From: Mycolicibacterium sp. CBMA 247
Lineage (GTDB): Bacteria > Actinomycetota > Actinomycetes > Mycobacteriales > Mycobacteriaceae
Direction: 5' to 3'
NCBI RefSeq assembly: GCF_009729095.1
Contig: NZ_VTGX01000003.1
Span: 310,001-374,000, forward strand
Length of the DNA stretch: 64,000 nucleotides
Shown: positions 1-7,795 of the stretch, one piece after another
Layout of the letters: each line of letters begins with the position of its first letter
How positions within the stretch are numbered: position 1 is the stretch's first letter
Made by a program: the position numbers and the translations under genes
Notes under the pieces: model-generated
What the model was told of the DNA's origin: nothing
Seen by the model: only the letters and a program-made list of their open reading frames with translations
Databases searched by the model: none

Positions 1-1
1 C

Positions 2-1219
2 GAGTTGGTCGCCGCCGAGTCGATCCTGGCACGACTGGACGCGGCGTTGGCTGATCGGATCGCCGGGTGGATGTCGTGGTCGCGCAAACGGGTGACCAAC
101 GCCGTCGACGCCCTGGTGGCCGAACTCGATCCCGATGCGATCGCCGAGCGGGAGCACGCTGAGCGTGGCAGATATGTGCGGGTGAGGCCCGCCGGCGACG
201 GTACCGCCCGGTTGGAGGGAGTGCTCACCGCGCGGGCCGGCGTGATTTTTGATCAACGAGTGACCGAGCTGGCGAATGCGGTGTGTGGGCAGGATCCTCG
301 TACCCCTGCCCAGCGCCGGTCGGATGCGGTCGAGGCGCTGGCCGAAGGTCGGGCGTTGCGGTGCCGGTGCGGACGGGCTGAGTGCAGGCAGGCGCAACCG
401 GCCGAACCGGGGCCGGTTCGAGTGGTGATCAACGTGCTGGCCCCGCAATCCGGACTGCTCGGAGGGCGGGAGCCGGCCTATATCGCAGGGCACGGCGTGA
501 TCGATGCGGAGAAACTGCGCGAGTTGGCGCAGGAGGCGACCCTGCGGATCATCCAGGCCCCCGATGTTCCCACCGGTGACGCGTTGCGGTACCACCCCTC
601 GGCCGGGTTGGCGCGGTGGATTCGGTGCCGCGATGTCACCTGCCGGTTCCCCGGGTGTGACCGGCCCGCGGAGAATTGCGACATCGATCACACCGTGCCG
701 TTCGATCATCGGCACCCCGAAAACGGTGGGCTGACGGTGCCGTGGAACCTGAAATGCCTTTGCCGTCAACATCACCGCTTGAAGACGTTCCATGATGGGT
801 GGCGGGATCAACAACTACCCGACGGGACAGTGATCTGGACGGCGCCGACCGGACACACCCACCGGACGAGTCCTGGCGCGACCGAGATCTTTGCGCCTGA
901 GGGCCGGCCTCGGCGGGCCCCGCACCGCGCCAAGCCGACCTCCCAGGCGGCACGGGTCGCGCAGCGCAGGGCGAAGAACGCGCGGCTGCGTCCGGTCAAC
1001 GCCGAAGCCCGCCGCGTGCGGCAGGCCCGCTCCCGTGAGATGTGGCGCCGCCGGCAACGCAACCGGATGCGCGCCACACTGACCCTGTTCAAGGGTGATG
1101 ACCTCAGTTCCAGCCCGTTCGCCAAGTGGATCAACGAACCGCCCGAACCTGAGAACCTCCCCGCCACCTGGCAACCCCCACCCGCGCCAGACCCCGGCCC
1201 TGACGAACCACCGTTCTGA
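2..1219 (+). CDS. DUF222 / HNH endonuclease domain protein (13E12-repeat family), 5' truncated by window edge
   Basis: The reading frame is open from the first bases, so the true start lies outside the window; the visible part is about 405 codons. The N-terminal half is the Ala/Arg-rich helical DUF222 region. An HNH nuclease module follows around residues 205-265, with the Cys pair of CRFPGCDRP, the DIDHTVPFDH core and a CRQHHRLKT end, which is a zinc-stabilised HNH fold. The C-terminus is Arg-rich then Pro-rich. In mycobacteria these are the 13E12-repeat proteins, multicopy and often strain-variable; their substrate is not established. Family assignment is firm, function is not. It ends 77 bp before the likely start of the methylase gene. 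Confidence 0.85.
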   Translation, partial: ELVAAESILARLDAALADRIAGWMSWSRKRVTNAVDALVAELDPDAIAEREHAERGRYVRVRPAGDGTARLEGVLTARAGVIFDQRVTELANAVCGQDPRTPAQRRSDAVEALAEGRALRCRCGRAECRQAQPAEPGPVRVVINVLAPQSGLLGGREPAYIAGHGVIDAEKLRELAQEATLRIIQAPDVPTGDALRYHPSAGLARWIRCRDVTCRFPGCDRPAENCDIDHTVPFDHRHPENGGLTVPWNLKCLCRQHHRLKTFHDGWRDQQLPDGTVIWTAPTGHTHRTSPGATEIFAPEGRPRRAPHRAKPTSQAARVAQRRAKNARLRPVNAEARRVRQARSREMWRRRQRNRMRATLTLFKGDDLSSSPFAKWINEPPEPENLPATWQPPPAPDPGPDEPPF

Positions 1220-1296
1220 GTCTCCTTGTTGTGCGCGAGGTGCCACGGCGCGTTGCGGAGTCCGGACTTGTCGGTGCCATCGGCAACAATGACGGG

Positions 1297-2919
1297 GTGA
1301 CCGACACCGCCGCGACCCGCAAAGCGCGCGGTGCGTTCTTCACCCCGCCCGAGATCTCGCGTTACCTCGCCCGGTGGGCAATCCGGTCCGCCGACGATGA
1401 GGTCTTCGAACCCGCGGCCGGAGAGGCGGCGTTCGTGGTCGAGGCGGTCACCCGGCTGGCCGAATTGGGCGCCGCCCGGCCGAGGGTCGACGGGGTGGAA
1501 CTCCACGCGGCCAGCGCGGCTACTGCGCGCAGGCGCGTCGCCGACGCCGGGGGACGGGCCCGCATCCGAACTGCGGATTTCTTCGCTGTCGAGCCGCGCG
1601 CCGAATACACCGCGGTCATCGGTAACCCGCCCTACATCCGCTACCAGGATTTCCGGGGCGCGGCCCGGGCACAGTCGCGGCGGGCCGCGCTCAAGGCGGG
1701 GGTCACGCTGTCGGGCCTGGCCTCCAGTTGGGCCGCGTTCACCGTGCACGCCGCGCTGTTCCTGCGGCCGGGCGGGCGCCTGGCCCTGGTGCTGCCCGCG
1801 GAGCTGCTCAGCGTCAACTACGCGGCGGTGGTCCGGAAGTTCTTGTTCGACCGGTTCGCCAGCGTCGAGCTCGTGATGTTCGACGAGCAGGTGTTTCCCG
1901 AGGCCGAGGCCGATGTGGTGCTACTGCTGGCCGACGGTTACGGCGGCGGGCCGTGCGGCCATGCCGTCATCCACCGTGCGCGCAACGCGGGCTCACTGAC
2001 CTCCGAGCTGGCGCAGCGGCGCTGGTCACCGCGCGATCCCTCCGACAAATGGGTCAGCGGGCTGATCGGCAACGCGCCGGTCGACGCGATCCACGGGCTG
2101 CACACCGACGGGCAATTCACCATGCTGGAGAGTTGGGGTGACACCACCCTGGGCATGGTGACGGGCAACAACAGCTTTTTTGCGCTGTCCCCGGAGCGGG
2201 TGAGTGAACTGGGTCTGCGTCGCTCCGACCTGTTGTCGTTGTCGCCGCCCGGGAGCGCACACCTGCGCGGCCTGACGCTGTCGGCCGAGCAGTTGGCCAG
2301 GCTGGGGGAGGACGGGCGGTCGATCCACCTGTTCCGGCCGGCTGGGCAACCGTCGGCCGCCGCGCAGCGCTACATCGACGCCGGCCACGCCGCCGGAGTG
2401 CATCTGGCCTACAAGTGCCGGGTGCGCCGGCCCTGGTATCTGGTTCCGCTGGTGAATCCGGCAGACCTGCTTTTGACGTGTATGAATGCCGACACTCCGC
2501 GGTTGGTCACCAACCGGGCCAAGGTGCATCACCTCAACTCGGTGCACGGTGTGTACCTGCGCGAGGGGATGCGGACGCTGGGCCGCGACCTGCTCGGGCT
2601 GGCCGCGCTGAACTCGGTGACGGTGCTGCACGCCGAGATCGTCGGTCGCTCCTACGGCGGCGGCATCCTCAAGATCGAACCTCGCGAGGCCGATCGTTGG
2701 CTGGTTCCATCGCCCGATTTGGTGGCCGCTCGCGCCGACGAATTGCGGGCGGTGCGCCGACGCGTCGGATTGCTGTTGGAGCGCGGCAGGTTGCTCGATG
2801 CGACCCGCATGGTCGACGACGCGCTGGGGTTGTCAGCCCGGATCGCCCTGGAACCGGTTCGGACGGCGCGCGATTCATTGGCAACCCGCCGGACGGTAAG
2901 GTCTCGCCGTGCCCGCTGA
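1297..2919 (+). CDS. mamA: N6-adenine DNA methyltransferase, MamA-like
   Basis: Class I SAM-dependent DNA methylase of 540 aa if it starts at the GTG at 1297 (MTDTAATRKARGAFFTPPE); a longer in-frame start at 1231 adds 22 residues without family similarity. The SAM motif is VFEPAAGEAAF at residues 36-46, and the catalytic NPPY tetrad of N6-adenine/N4-cytosine methylases is at 110-113. The KARGAFFTPP opening is typical of type II/IIG-like enzymes. From memory, MamA (Rv3263) of M. tuberculosis methylates CTGGAG/CTCCAG, and the M. smegmatis homologue lies next to its trp region, which fits this context. The target sequence here is inferred. The stop overlaps the next gene by 11 bp, a translationally coupled pair. 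Confidence 0.75.
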   Translation: MTDTAATRKARGAFFTPPEISRYLARWAIRSADDEVFEPAAGEAAFVVEAVTRLAELGAARPRVDGVELHAASAATARRRVADAGGRARIRTADFFAVEPRAEYTAVIGNPPYIRYQDFRGAARAQSRRAALKAGVTLSGLASSWAAFTVHAALFLRPGGRLALVLPAELLSVNYAAVVRKFLFDRFASVELVMFDEQVFPEAEADVVLLLADGYGGGPCGHAVIHRARNAGSLTSELAQRRWSPRDPSDKWVSGLIGNAPVDAIHGLHTDGQFTMLESWGDTTLGMVTGNNSFFALSPERVSELGLRRSDLLSLSPPGSAHLRGLTLSAEQLARLGEDGRSIHLFRPAGQPSAAAQRYIDAGHAAGVHLAYKCRVRRPWYLVPLVNPADLLLTCMNADTPRLVTNRAKVHHLNSVHGVYLREGMRTLGRDLLGLAALNSVTVLHAEIVGRSYGGGILKIEPREADRWLVPSPDLVAARADELRAVRRRVGLLLERGRLLDATRMVDDALGLSARIALEPVRTARDSLATRRTVRSRRAR

Positions 2920-3904
2920 ACCGTCGACCAAGGCCACTGCGTGGGCCATCTTCGACCGTATCGTGGCCGACGCGGCGCCGGGGGGCGTGCACACCAACCC
3001 CTGGGCGCGCGCGGCCGGCGAGTTGACCTTCATTCCTGATTTCCGGGTGCTGCGCAAGCTGCTCGGCGTGCCGTTGTTCCTGAATGCGCCGTCCACCACC
3101 GGAGTTCCGGCACTGGCTCTCGATGTGTGGCTGTCCTACGAGCTGCGGCGGGCCGGCTTCGATCCGGATGCGGTGTGGCCACGGCCGACCGATCCGCGAA
3201 TCATGCCCAGCGCCATTTCCAATTTGCTGGAGGCGCTGCCGCAGAAGGAACGTCACCTGATCGAGCAACGGCTGCGGCGCTCGATGAAAGGCGTTGCCGG
3301 GTCGAGTGCCAGCGTGCTGGGCAAGCACTACATGAAGCAGGTCGACGTGGTGATGTCGGACTGGGACACCGGCCCGGAATTGCTGATCAGCACCAAACGG
3401 ATGGATTCGAGCTTCGGCAAGAATGCCGCCAACCGGGTCGAGGAAAGCTACGGCGATGCCAAGAATCTCCGGCTCCGCCACCCGTTGTCGGCGCTGGGGT
3501 TCGTCTACGGTCTGCGTTCGACGATCCTGAGCACCGAACCGGACAAGGCCGAGTGGCTCATCGACCTGCTCGGCAAGCTCGGCACCGAGGACGACGCCTA
3601 TCACGCTGTGGCGCTGGTGATGATCGATTACGACGCCGAGGTCAGCGAGACGGCCGGCGAGGAAGTCGACAGCCTCGAGAAGGCCGAGCCCGACACCCTG
3701 TTCGAGATCGTGGATGTCGCCACGGCCGCGGTCGACGCGGCCTTGGCGGCACTGCCCGACATCGCCATTCGCCACGACACCGTGCCGCCCGGGCTGCAGC
3801 CGTCGCGGTTCCTGGCCACCATGGTGTCGCGCGTCATCGACACCACACCGGTGACCAGACACCGCGAGGCGCGCCGGCGTCGCAACACCCCGGCCGAGGT
3901 CTGA
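2909..3904 (+). CDS. putative restriction endonuclease partner of the MamA-like methylase
   Basis: 331 aa, GTG start at 2909 inside the 3' end of the methylase gene, with a good ribosome binding site (gtaagg at 2896-2901). I recognise no named domain with certainty. Residues 145-165 read VDVVMSDW then ELLISTKRM, placing D146, E157 and K163 in an arrangement resembling a PD-(D/E)XK nuclease core, although the residue two before the Lys is Ser. Tight coupling to a solitary-type adenine methylase, and a homologous pair remembered from M. smegmatis, support a restriction role. It could instead be a methylase accessory protein. It converges with the ABC ATPase gene 6 bp downstream. Confidence 0.55.
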   Translation: MPAEPSTKATAWAIFDRIVADAAPGGVHTNPWARAAGELTFIPDFRVLRKLLGVPLFLNAPSTTGVPALALDVWLSYELRRAGFDPDAVWPRPTDPRIMPSAISNLLEALPQKERHLIEQRLRRSMKGVAGSSASVLGKHYMKQVDVVMSDWDTGPELLISTKRMDSSFGKNAANRVEESYGDAKNLRLRHPLSALGFVYGLRSTILSTEPDKAEWLIDLLGKLGTEDDAYHAVALVMIDYDAEVSETAGEEVDSLEKAEPDTLFEIVDVATAAVDAALAALPDIAIRHDTVPPGLQPSRFLATMVSRVIDTTPVTRHREARRRRNTPAEV

Positions 3905-3910
3905 GCGCGA

Positions 3911-4708
3911 TCAACTGATCCGCGAACTGGCCTTGGCTCGCGCGCTCCATCTGCCGTCCTGGTAGCCGACCGTCACCGGATGTGCGAACGCTGTCGTCAC
4001 ATTGTCGGTGTTGACCGTATCGCGGGCCAGTCCGCTCGCGACGGTCCGACCGTGCGCGATCAACAGCGCATGGGTGGTGGTCGTCGGCAGCTCTTCCAGG
4101 TGATGCGTGACCAGGATCGAGGCCATGTCGGGATGCGAGTCATCCAGTGTGTCAAGCGTTTCCAGTAGCTGTTCGCGAGCCGCGACGTCGAGGCCGGTGG
4201 TGGGCTCGTCGAGCAACAGCAGCTCGGGATCGGAGATCAACGCACGCGCGATCAGGGTGCGGCCCCGTTCTCCCTGGGACAGCGTCGGCCACACCGAATC
4301 GGCACGTTCCGACAGTCCCACGGTGTCGATCAGGGCGTCGGCGCGCCGCAGCTGTTCCGGGTTGGGTCTCCAGCGCGCCGCGACATCGATGGTGGCGGTG
4401 ATACCGGTGAGCACCACCTCGCGAACCGTCAGCGGGTACTGCAGGCGGTGACGAGGATTGACATGCCCGATCGAACGGCGCAGCACTGCCAGGTCGGTGC
4501 GGCCCATCTGGTTGCCGAGCACCCGCACGGTGCCTGAGGTCGGAAACGTCACGGCCGCACAGAAACCCAGCAGCGTGCTCTTGCCGGCCCCGTTGGGGCC
4601 CAACAGCGCCCAGTGCTCACCCGACTGCACGGTCAGCGAGATGCCGTCGATGATCTGCTTGCCGTCGCGGCGAAACGTCACATCGGAGATGTCCAGGACC
4701 GGTGTCAT
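3911..4708 (-). CDS. ABC transporter ATP-binding protein
   Basis: 265 aa with the ATG at 4708. Walker A GPNGAGKS is at residues 37-44, followed by the signature LSQGERGR (degenerate from LSGGQ), Walker B LLLLDEPTTGLD and the switch His in VTHH. The short form and ModF/ferric-type signature suggest a cytosolic ATPase that needs a separate membrane partner, and no permease is adjacent. The start overlaps the stop of the upstream GntR gene by 4 bp (ATGA), so the two are co-translated and the regulator probably controls it. Substrate unknown. Confidence 0.85.
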   Translation of the reverse strand: MTPVLDISDVTFRRDGKQIIDGISLTVQSGEHWALLGPNGAGKSTLLGFCAAVTFPTSGTVRVLGNQMGRTDLAVLRRSIGHVNPRHRLQYPLTVREVVLTGITATIDVAARWRPNPEQLRRADALIDTVGLSERADSVWPTLSQGERGRTLIARALISDPELLLLDEPTTGLDVAAREQLLETLDTLDDSHPDMASILVTHHLEELPTTTTHALLIAHGRTVASGLARDTVNTDNVTTAFAHPVTVGYQDGRWSARAKASSRIS

Positions 4709-5376
4709 GCGAATGACTCCTTCAATGTGCTCAAGTGGGTTCTGCTGGACTCCGCCGCGGCCTCGGGATCTCGGGCGGTGATCGCGTCGGCCAGCTGTTG
4801 GTGCAGGGCGTGGTCGCACGGCTCGGACGCGATCGGCCGGATTCGGAGCATGTCGATCATCGCCAGCCGCAACCGCGGCAGGAAGGCGTCGAACAACTGG
4901 GTCAGCACGTCGTTGTGGGATGCCGCGACGACGGCCCGGTGGAATGCCATATCGGCGTCGACGTGGTCGGGTACCGACTGGCCCGGAACACCGCGGGCCG
5001 CGAGGGTGCGGCGGATGGCGCGGAGGTCGGCGGGGGTGCGCCGGATCGCCGCGAGGGCGGCGGCCTCCGACTCGATTGCGATGCGGGCCTCGATCACCGA
5101 CACGATGGTGGCGCGGCGCAGCACGGTGTCCCAGTCTTCGGCGGCGTCGAGCGCCATCACGAACACTCCGGCGCCTTGGCGGCTCTCCAGCACGCCCTTG
5201 CCGGACAGCTCGCGGATCGCTTCGCGCAGGGTGGAGCGGCCCACGCCGAGCTGCGCGGCAAGCGTGGTTTCACCCGGAAGTCGATGGCCCAGCGGCCACT
5301 CGCCCTGGCGGATACGCGTCAGGAGAAGCTGGGCGGTCTGGGTCGCCAGCGGGTGACGCTGAACCTGGGACGTCAT
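4705..5376 (-). CDS. GntR-family regulator, FCD (FadR-type) ligand domain
   Basis: 223 aa from the ATG at 5376 (MTSQVQRHPLATQTAQ). The N-terminal winged helix-turn-helix covers about residues 10-70, with LGVGRSTLREAIRELSGKG as the recognition segment. The C-terminal all-helical FCD domain contains the R-D-x3-H pattern (DADMAFHRAVVAASHN) and a later His typical of metal/carboxylate-binding FadR-type sensors. The gene is divergent from leuA with only 46 bp between its start and the leuA leader peptide, and is coupled by ATGA to the ABC ATPase. It probably regulates itself and possibly leuA; the ligand is not readable. Confidence 0.88.
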   Translation of the reverse strand: MTSQVQRHPLATQTAQLLLTRIRQGEWPLGHRLPGETTLAAQLGVGRSTLREAIRELSGKGVLESRQGAGVFVMALDAAEDWDTVLRRATIVSVIEARIAIESEAAALAAIRRTPADLRAIRRTLAARGVPGQSVPDHVDADMAFHRAVVAASHNDVLTQLFDAFLPRLRLAMIDMLRIRPIASEPCDHALHQQLADAITARDPEAAAESSRTHLSTLKESFA

Positions 5377-5407
5377 CACAACCTGTCTACTTGTCTGAGG
5401 AGTTGTG

Positions 5408-5413
5408 TACAGT
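5408..5413 (+). promoter_or_regulatory. candidate -10 hexamer for leuA leader transcript
   Basis: TACAGT matches the mycobacterial -10 pattern TANNNT and lies 9 nt before the leader-peptide ATG at 5423, so transcription would begin at or within a few bases of that ATG. No convincing -35 element is visible. Nearby TTGTCT and TTGTGT half-sites (5391-5408) could bind the divergent GntR regulator. This is a prediction from pattern and spacing only. Confidence 0.4.
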
Positions 5414-5422
5414 CTAGCCATC

Positions 5423-5464
5423 ATGACGCGCGTGCTTCTGCTTAGCCGCCGCGGCGGGGCCTGA
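5423..5464 (+). CDS. leuA leader peptide (MTRVLLLSRRGGA)
   Basis: A 13-residue reading frame with three consecutive leucine codons (CTT CTG CTT at 5435-5443), then SRRGGA and TGA, upstream of leuA. Leader peptides with a Leu run followed by a basic/Gly tail precede leuA in other actinobacteria, for example Corynebacterium and Streptomyces, and control it by ribosome stalling when leucyl-tRNA is scarce. CTT is a rare leucine codon in this high-GC DNA and occurs twice here, which would sharpen the stall. A likely -10 element lies 9 nt upstream, so the leader may be translated from a leaderless or nearly leaderless message. Confidence 0.8.
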   Translation: MTRVLLLSRRGGA

Positions 5465-5465
5465 A

Positions 5466-5522
5466 TCGACCGGCCCCCTGTCGCGGGGCCTTGCCGTGCC
5501 GGTCGAATCCATCGATAGACCG
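5466..5522 (+). promoter_or_regulatory. leuA attenuator / translation-control region with competing hairpins
   Basis: Immediately after the leader stop, tcgaccggc (5466-5474) pairs perfectly with gccggtcga (5498-5506). A second stem, ggcccc (5472-5477) with ggggcc (5485-5490), shares bases 5472-5474 with it. The 3' arm can alternatively pair cggtc (5500-5504) with gaccg (5518-5522), which touches the ribosome binding site gaagg (5522-5526) of leuA. Such alternatives are what a leucine-responsive attenuator or translational switch needs. No U-tract follows, so control of translation initiation is more likely than simple termination. Confidence 0.65.
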
Positions 5523-5533
5523 AAGGCACCCTC

Positions 5534-7282
5534 ATGACAACTTCTGCATTTCCCACCATCAGCACCCCGGCCGGGGAAATCCCGGCGACCGCACCGGCCT
5601 GGAATCGGCAGCGGCATTCCCAGATGCCGTCGCACCGGTACGCCAGCATCTACGACCGCATCGAAGTTCCACCGGTTCAACGACATTGGCCGGCGGCTCA
5701 GATCGACACCGCGCCGTTGTGGGTGCCGGTAGACCTGCGTGACGGCAATCAGGCGCTGGCCGAGCCGATGGATCCGGCCCGCAAACGCCGGTTCTTCGAG
5801 TTGCTGGTGGCCATGGGATACAAGGAGATCGAGGTCGGATACCCGTCGGCGTCGCAGACCGACTTCGATTTCGTCCGGCAGCTGGCCCATTCCGATATCG
5901 CGCCACCCGACGTCACCATCGTGGTGTTCACCCCGGCGCGGCGTGACCTGATCGAGCGGACCGTGGATTCGGTGCGAGGTATCGGCAACGACGTCGTCAT
6001 CCACATGTACGCCGCCACCGCACCGACATGGCGCGACGTCGTGCTGGGTAAGGACCGCGACGACCTCCGCGGGCTGATTCTGTCCGGTGCACGCGACGTC
6101 CTCGAATTCACCGGCGGCCTGCCCAATGTGCGGTTCGAATTCTCCCCAGAGGTGTTCAACCTCACCGAGCCCGACTACGTGCTGGAGCTGTGCGACGCGG
6201 TGACCGAGCTGTGGCAGGCCACGCCGGACCGTCCGGTCATCCTGAATCTGCCGGCCACCGTCGAGGTCGCCACCCCGAACGTCTACGCCGATCAGATCGA
6301 GTACATGCACCGCAACCTGTCACGCCGCGACAGCGTCATCCTCTCGGTGCATCCTCACAACGACCGTGGAACCGGCATCGCCTGCGCTGAGCTGGCGGTG
6401 CTGGCCGGTGCGCAGCGGGTGGAGGGTTGCGTGTTCGGCAACGGTGAACGCACCGGCAATGTCGATATCGCCACCCTGGCGCTGAATCTGCATGCGCAGG
6501 GCGTGGATCCGATGATCGATTTCTCGGACATCGACGAGGTCGCCCGCACGGTCACGCATTGCACCCGCATGCCGATCCACGAGCGGCATCCGTATGTCGG
6601 GGACATGGTGCACACGGCGTTCTCCGGGACGCACCAGGATGCGATCAAGAAGGGCTTCGCCGAACATCGCCGACGCGCCGCGGCCGTCGGGCAGCGGGAG
6701 AGTGAAATCGATTGGCGGGTACCGTATCTGCCGATCGACCCGGCTGACATCGGTCGCACCTACGACGCGGTGATCCGGGTGAACTCCCAATCCGGCAAAG
6801 GCGGTATCGCCTATCTTCTGGCCACCGAGTACGGGCTGGACCTGCCTCGCCGGTTGCAGATCGATTTCGCCCGCCACGTCCAGACGCACACCGACTCCAG
6901 CGGTGCGGAGGTCACGGCCGTCGAGCTGTTCGATCTGTTCGAGGCAACCTATTTCGGTGCGGCCGGGCCGGTGCAGCTCAAGGACTGGAGCACCGGCGGC
7001 GACGGTGCGGCAGCAGTCACCGGCCTCACGTTGGTTTTCGACGGCGGCACCGCAACCAGCAGCCATCGCGGCATTGGTCCGGTGGACGCGCTGCGGGCCG
7101 CACTCGAGGAGATCGGCCATCCGGTCGAGGTGTTGAGCCTGACCCAACAATCGATCGGCAGCACCGCCGTCAGCTATCTGGAGTACCGGTCAGCCGATCA
7201 CACCGGATGGGCGTGCGGCCGCAGCGATTCGGTACTCGCGGCGTCGATGGCGGCGGTGCTGCGGGCGGTCAACGCGCCCTGA
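5534..7282 (+). CDS. leuA: 2-isopropylmalate synthase (LeuA)
   Basis: 582 aa, ATG preceded by gaagg. It catalyses acetyl-CoA plus 2-ketoisovalerate to 2-isopropylmalate, the first committed and leucine-inhibited step of leucine synthesis. The TIM-barrel motifs are present: VDLRDGNQALAEPMD near residue 68, the metal ligands in SVHPHNDRGTG, and the GNGERTGN loop. The C-terminal LeuA regulatory/dimer domain is intact, ending TAVSYLEYRSAD. It is shorter than the M. tuberculosis enzyme, which carries a repeat insertion. In mycobacteria I know, leuA lies near ask-asd, so this location beside bcpB-trpE is unusual. The leader peptide argues that it is a functional, regulated leucine gene. Its 3' end overlaps convergent bcpB by 14 bp. 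Confidence 0.95.
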   Translation: MTTSAFPTISTPAGEIPATAPAWNRQRHSQMPSHRYASIYDRIEVPPVQRHWPAAQIDTAPLWVPVDLRDGNQALAEPMDPARKRRFFELLVAMGYKEIEVGYPSASQTDFDFVRQLAHSDIAPPDVTIVVFTPARRDLIERTVDSVRGIGNDVVIHMYAATAPTWRDVVLGKDRDDLRGLILSGARDVLEFTGGLPNVRFEFSPEVFNLTEPDYVLELCDAVTELWQATPDRPVILNLPATVEVATPNVYADQIEYMHRNLSRRDSVILSVHPHNDRGTGIACAELAVLAGAQRVEGCVFGNGERTGNVDIATLALNLHAQGVDPMIDFSDIDEVARTVTHCTRMPIHERHPYVGDMVHTAFSGTHQDAIKKGFAEHRRRAAAVGQRESEIDWRVPYLPIDPADIGRTYDAVIRVNSQSGKGGIAYLLATEYGLDLPRRLQIDFARHVQTHTDSSGAEVTAVELFDLFEATYFGAAGPVQLKDWSTGGDGAAAVTGLTLVFDGGTATSSHRGIGPVDALRAALEEIGHPVEVLSLTQQSIGSTAVSYLEYRSADHTGWACGRSDSVLAASMAAVLRAVNAP

Positions 7283-7733
7283 GCGCTTCCAGTGCCTTGT
7301 CGGCGTGGGTGTCCATGCTGATCTCGCTGGAGATCACCTCGAGCACAGTGCGGTTGGTGTCGATGACGAACGTGGTCCGCTTGACCGGCATGAGCTTGCC
7401 GAGCAGGCCACGTTTCACCCCGAATTGGGTGGCCACCTTGCCGTCGGCGTCCGACAGCAAGGTGTAGTCGAAATTCTGGATGTCGGCGAACTTCGCCTGC
7501 TTGGCGACCGGGTCGGTGCTGATGCCGACCCGGGTCGCGCCGGCGGCGGCGAACTCAGCGGCCAGATCCCGGAAGTGACAAGCCTCCTTGGTACACCCCG
7601 GAGTCATCGCCGCCGGATAGAAGAACAGCACCACGGGGCCGTCGGCGAGCAAGCTCGTCAGGCTGCGAATTGTGCCGGTCTGATCCGGAAGTTCGAACTC
7701 GGGAACGGCGTCACCCGTCCTGATCTGTGTCAT
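7269..7733 (-). CDS. bcpB: thioredoxin-dependent peroxiredoxin, BCP/PrxQ type
   Basis: 154 aa. The AhpC/TSA fold motif MTPGCTKEACHFRD contains the peroxidatic Cys47 and a second Cys52 five residues later, the PrxQ/BCP arrangement for an intramolecular disulfide reduced by thioredoxin. It reduces hydrogen peroxide and organic hydroperoxides in the cytosol. It corresponds by order to Rv1608c (bcpB), just before trpE and divergent from it. The 3' end overlaps leuA by 14 bp; 62 bp separate its start from trpE. Confidence 0.92.
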   Translation of the reverse strand: MTQIRTGDAVPEFELPDQTGTIRSLTSLLADGPVVLFFYPAAMTPGCTKEACHFRDLAAEFAAAGATRVGISTDPVAKQAKFADIQNFDYTLLSDADGKVATQFGVKRGLLGKLMPVKRTTFVIDTNRTVLEVISSEISMDTHADKALEALRAR

Positions 7734-7795
7734 GGCTGCTCACGCTACGCCGTCTGGATGCCCGGATGGTGGCGCCAATCTGGGAGAATTGATCC

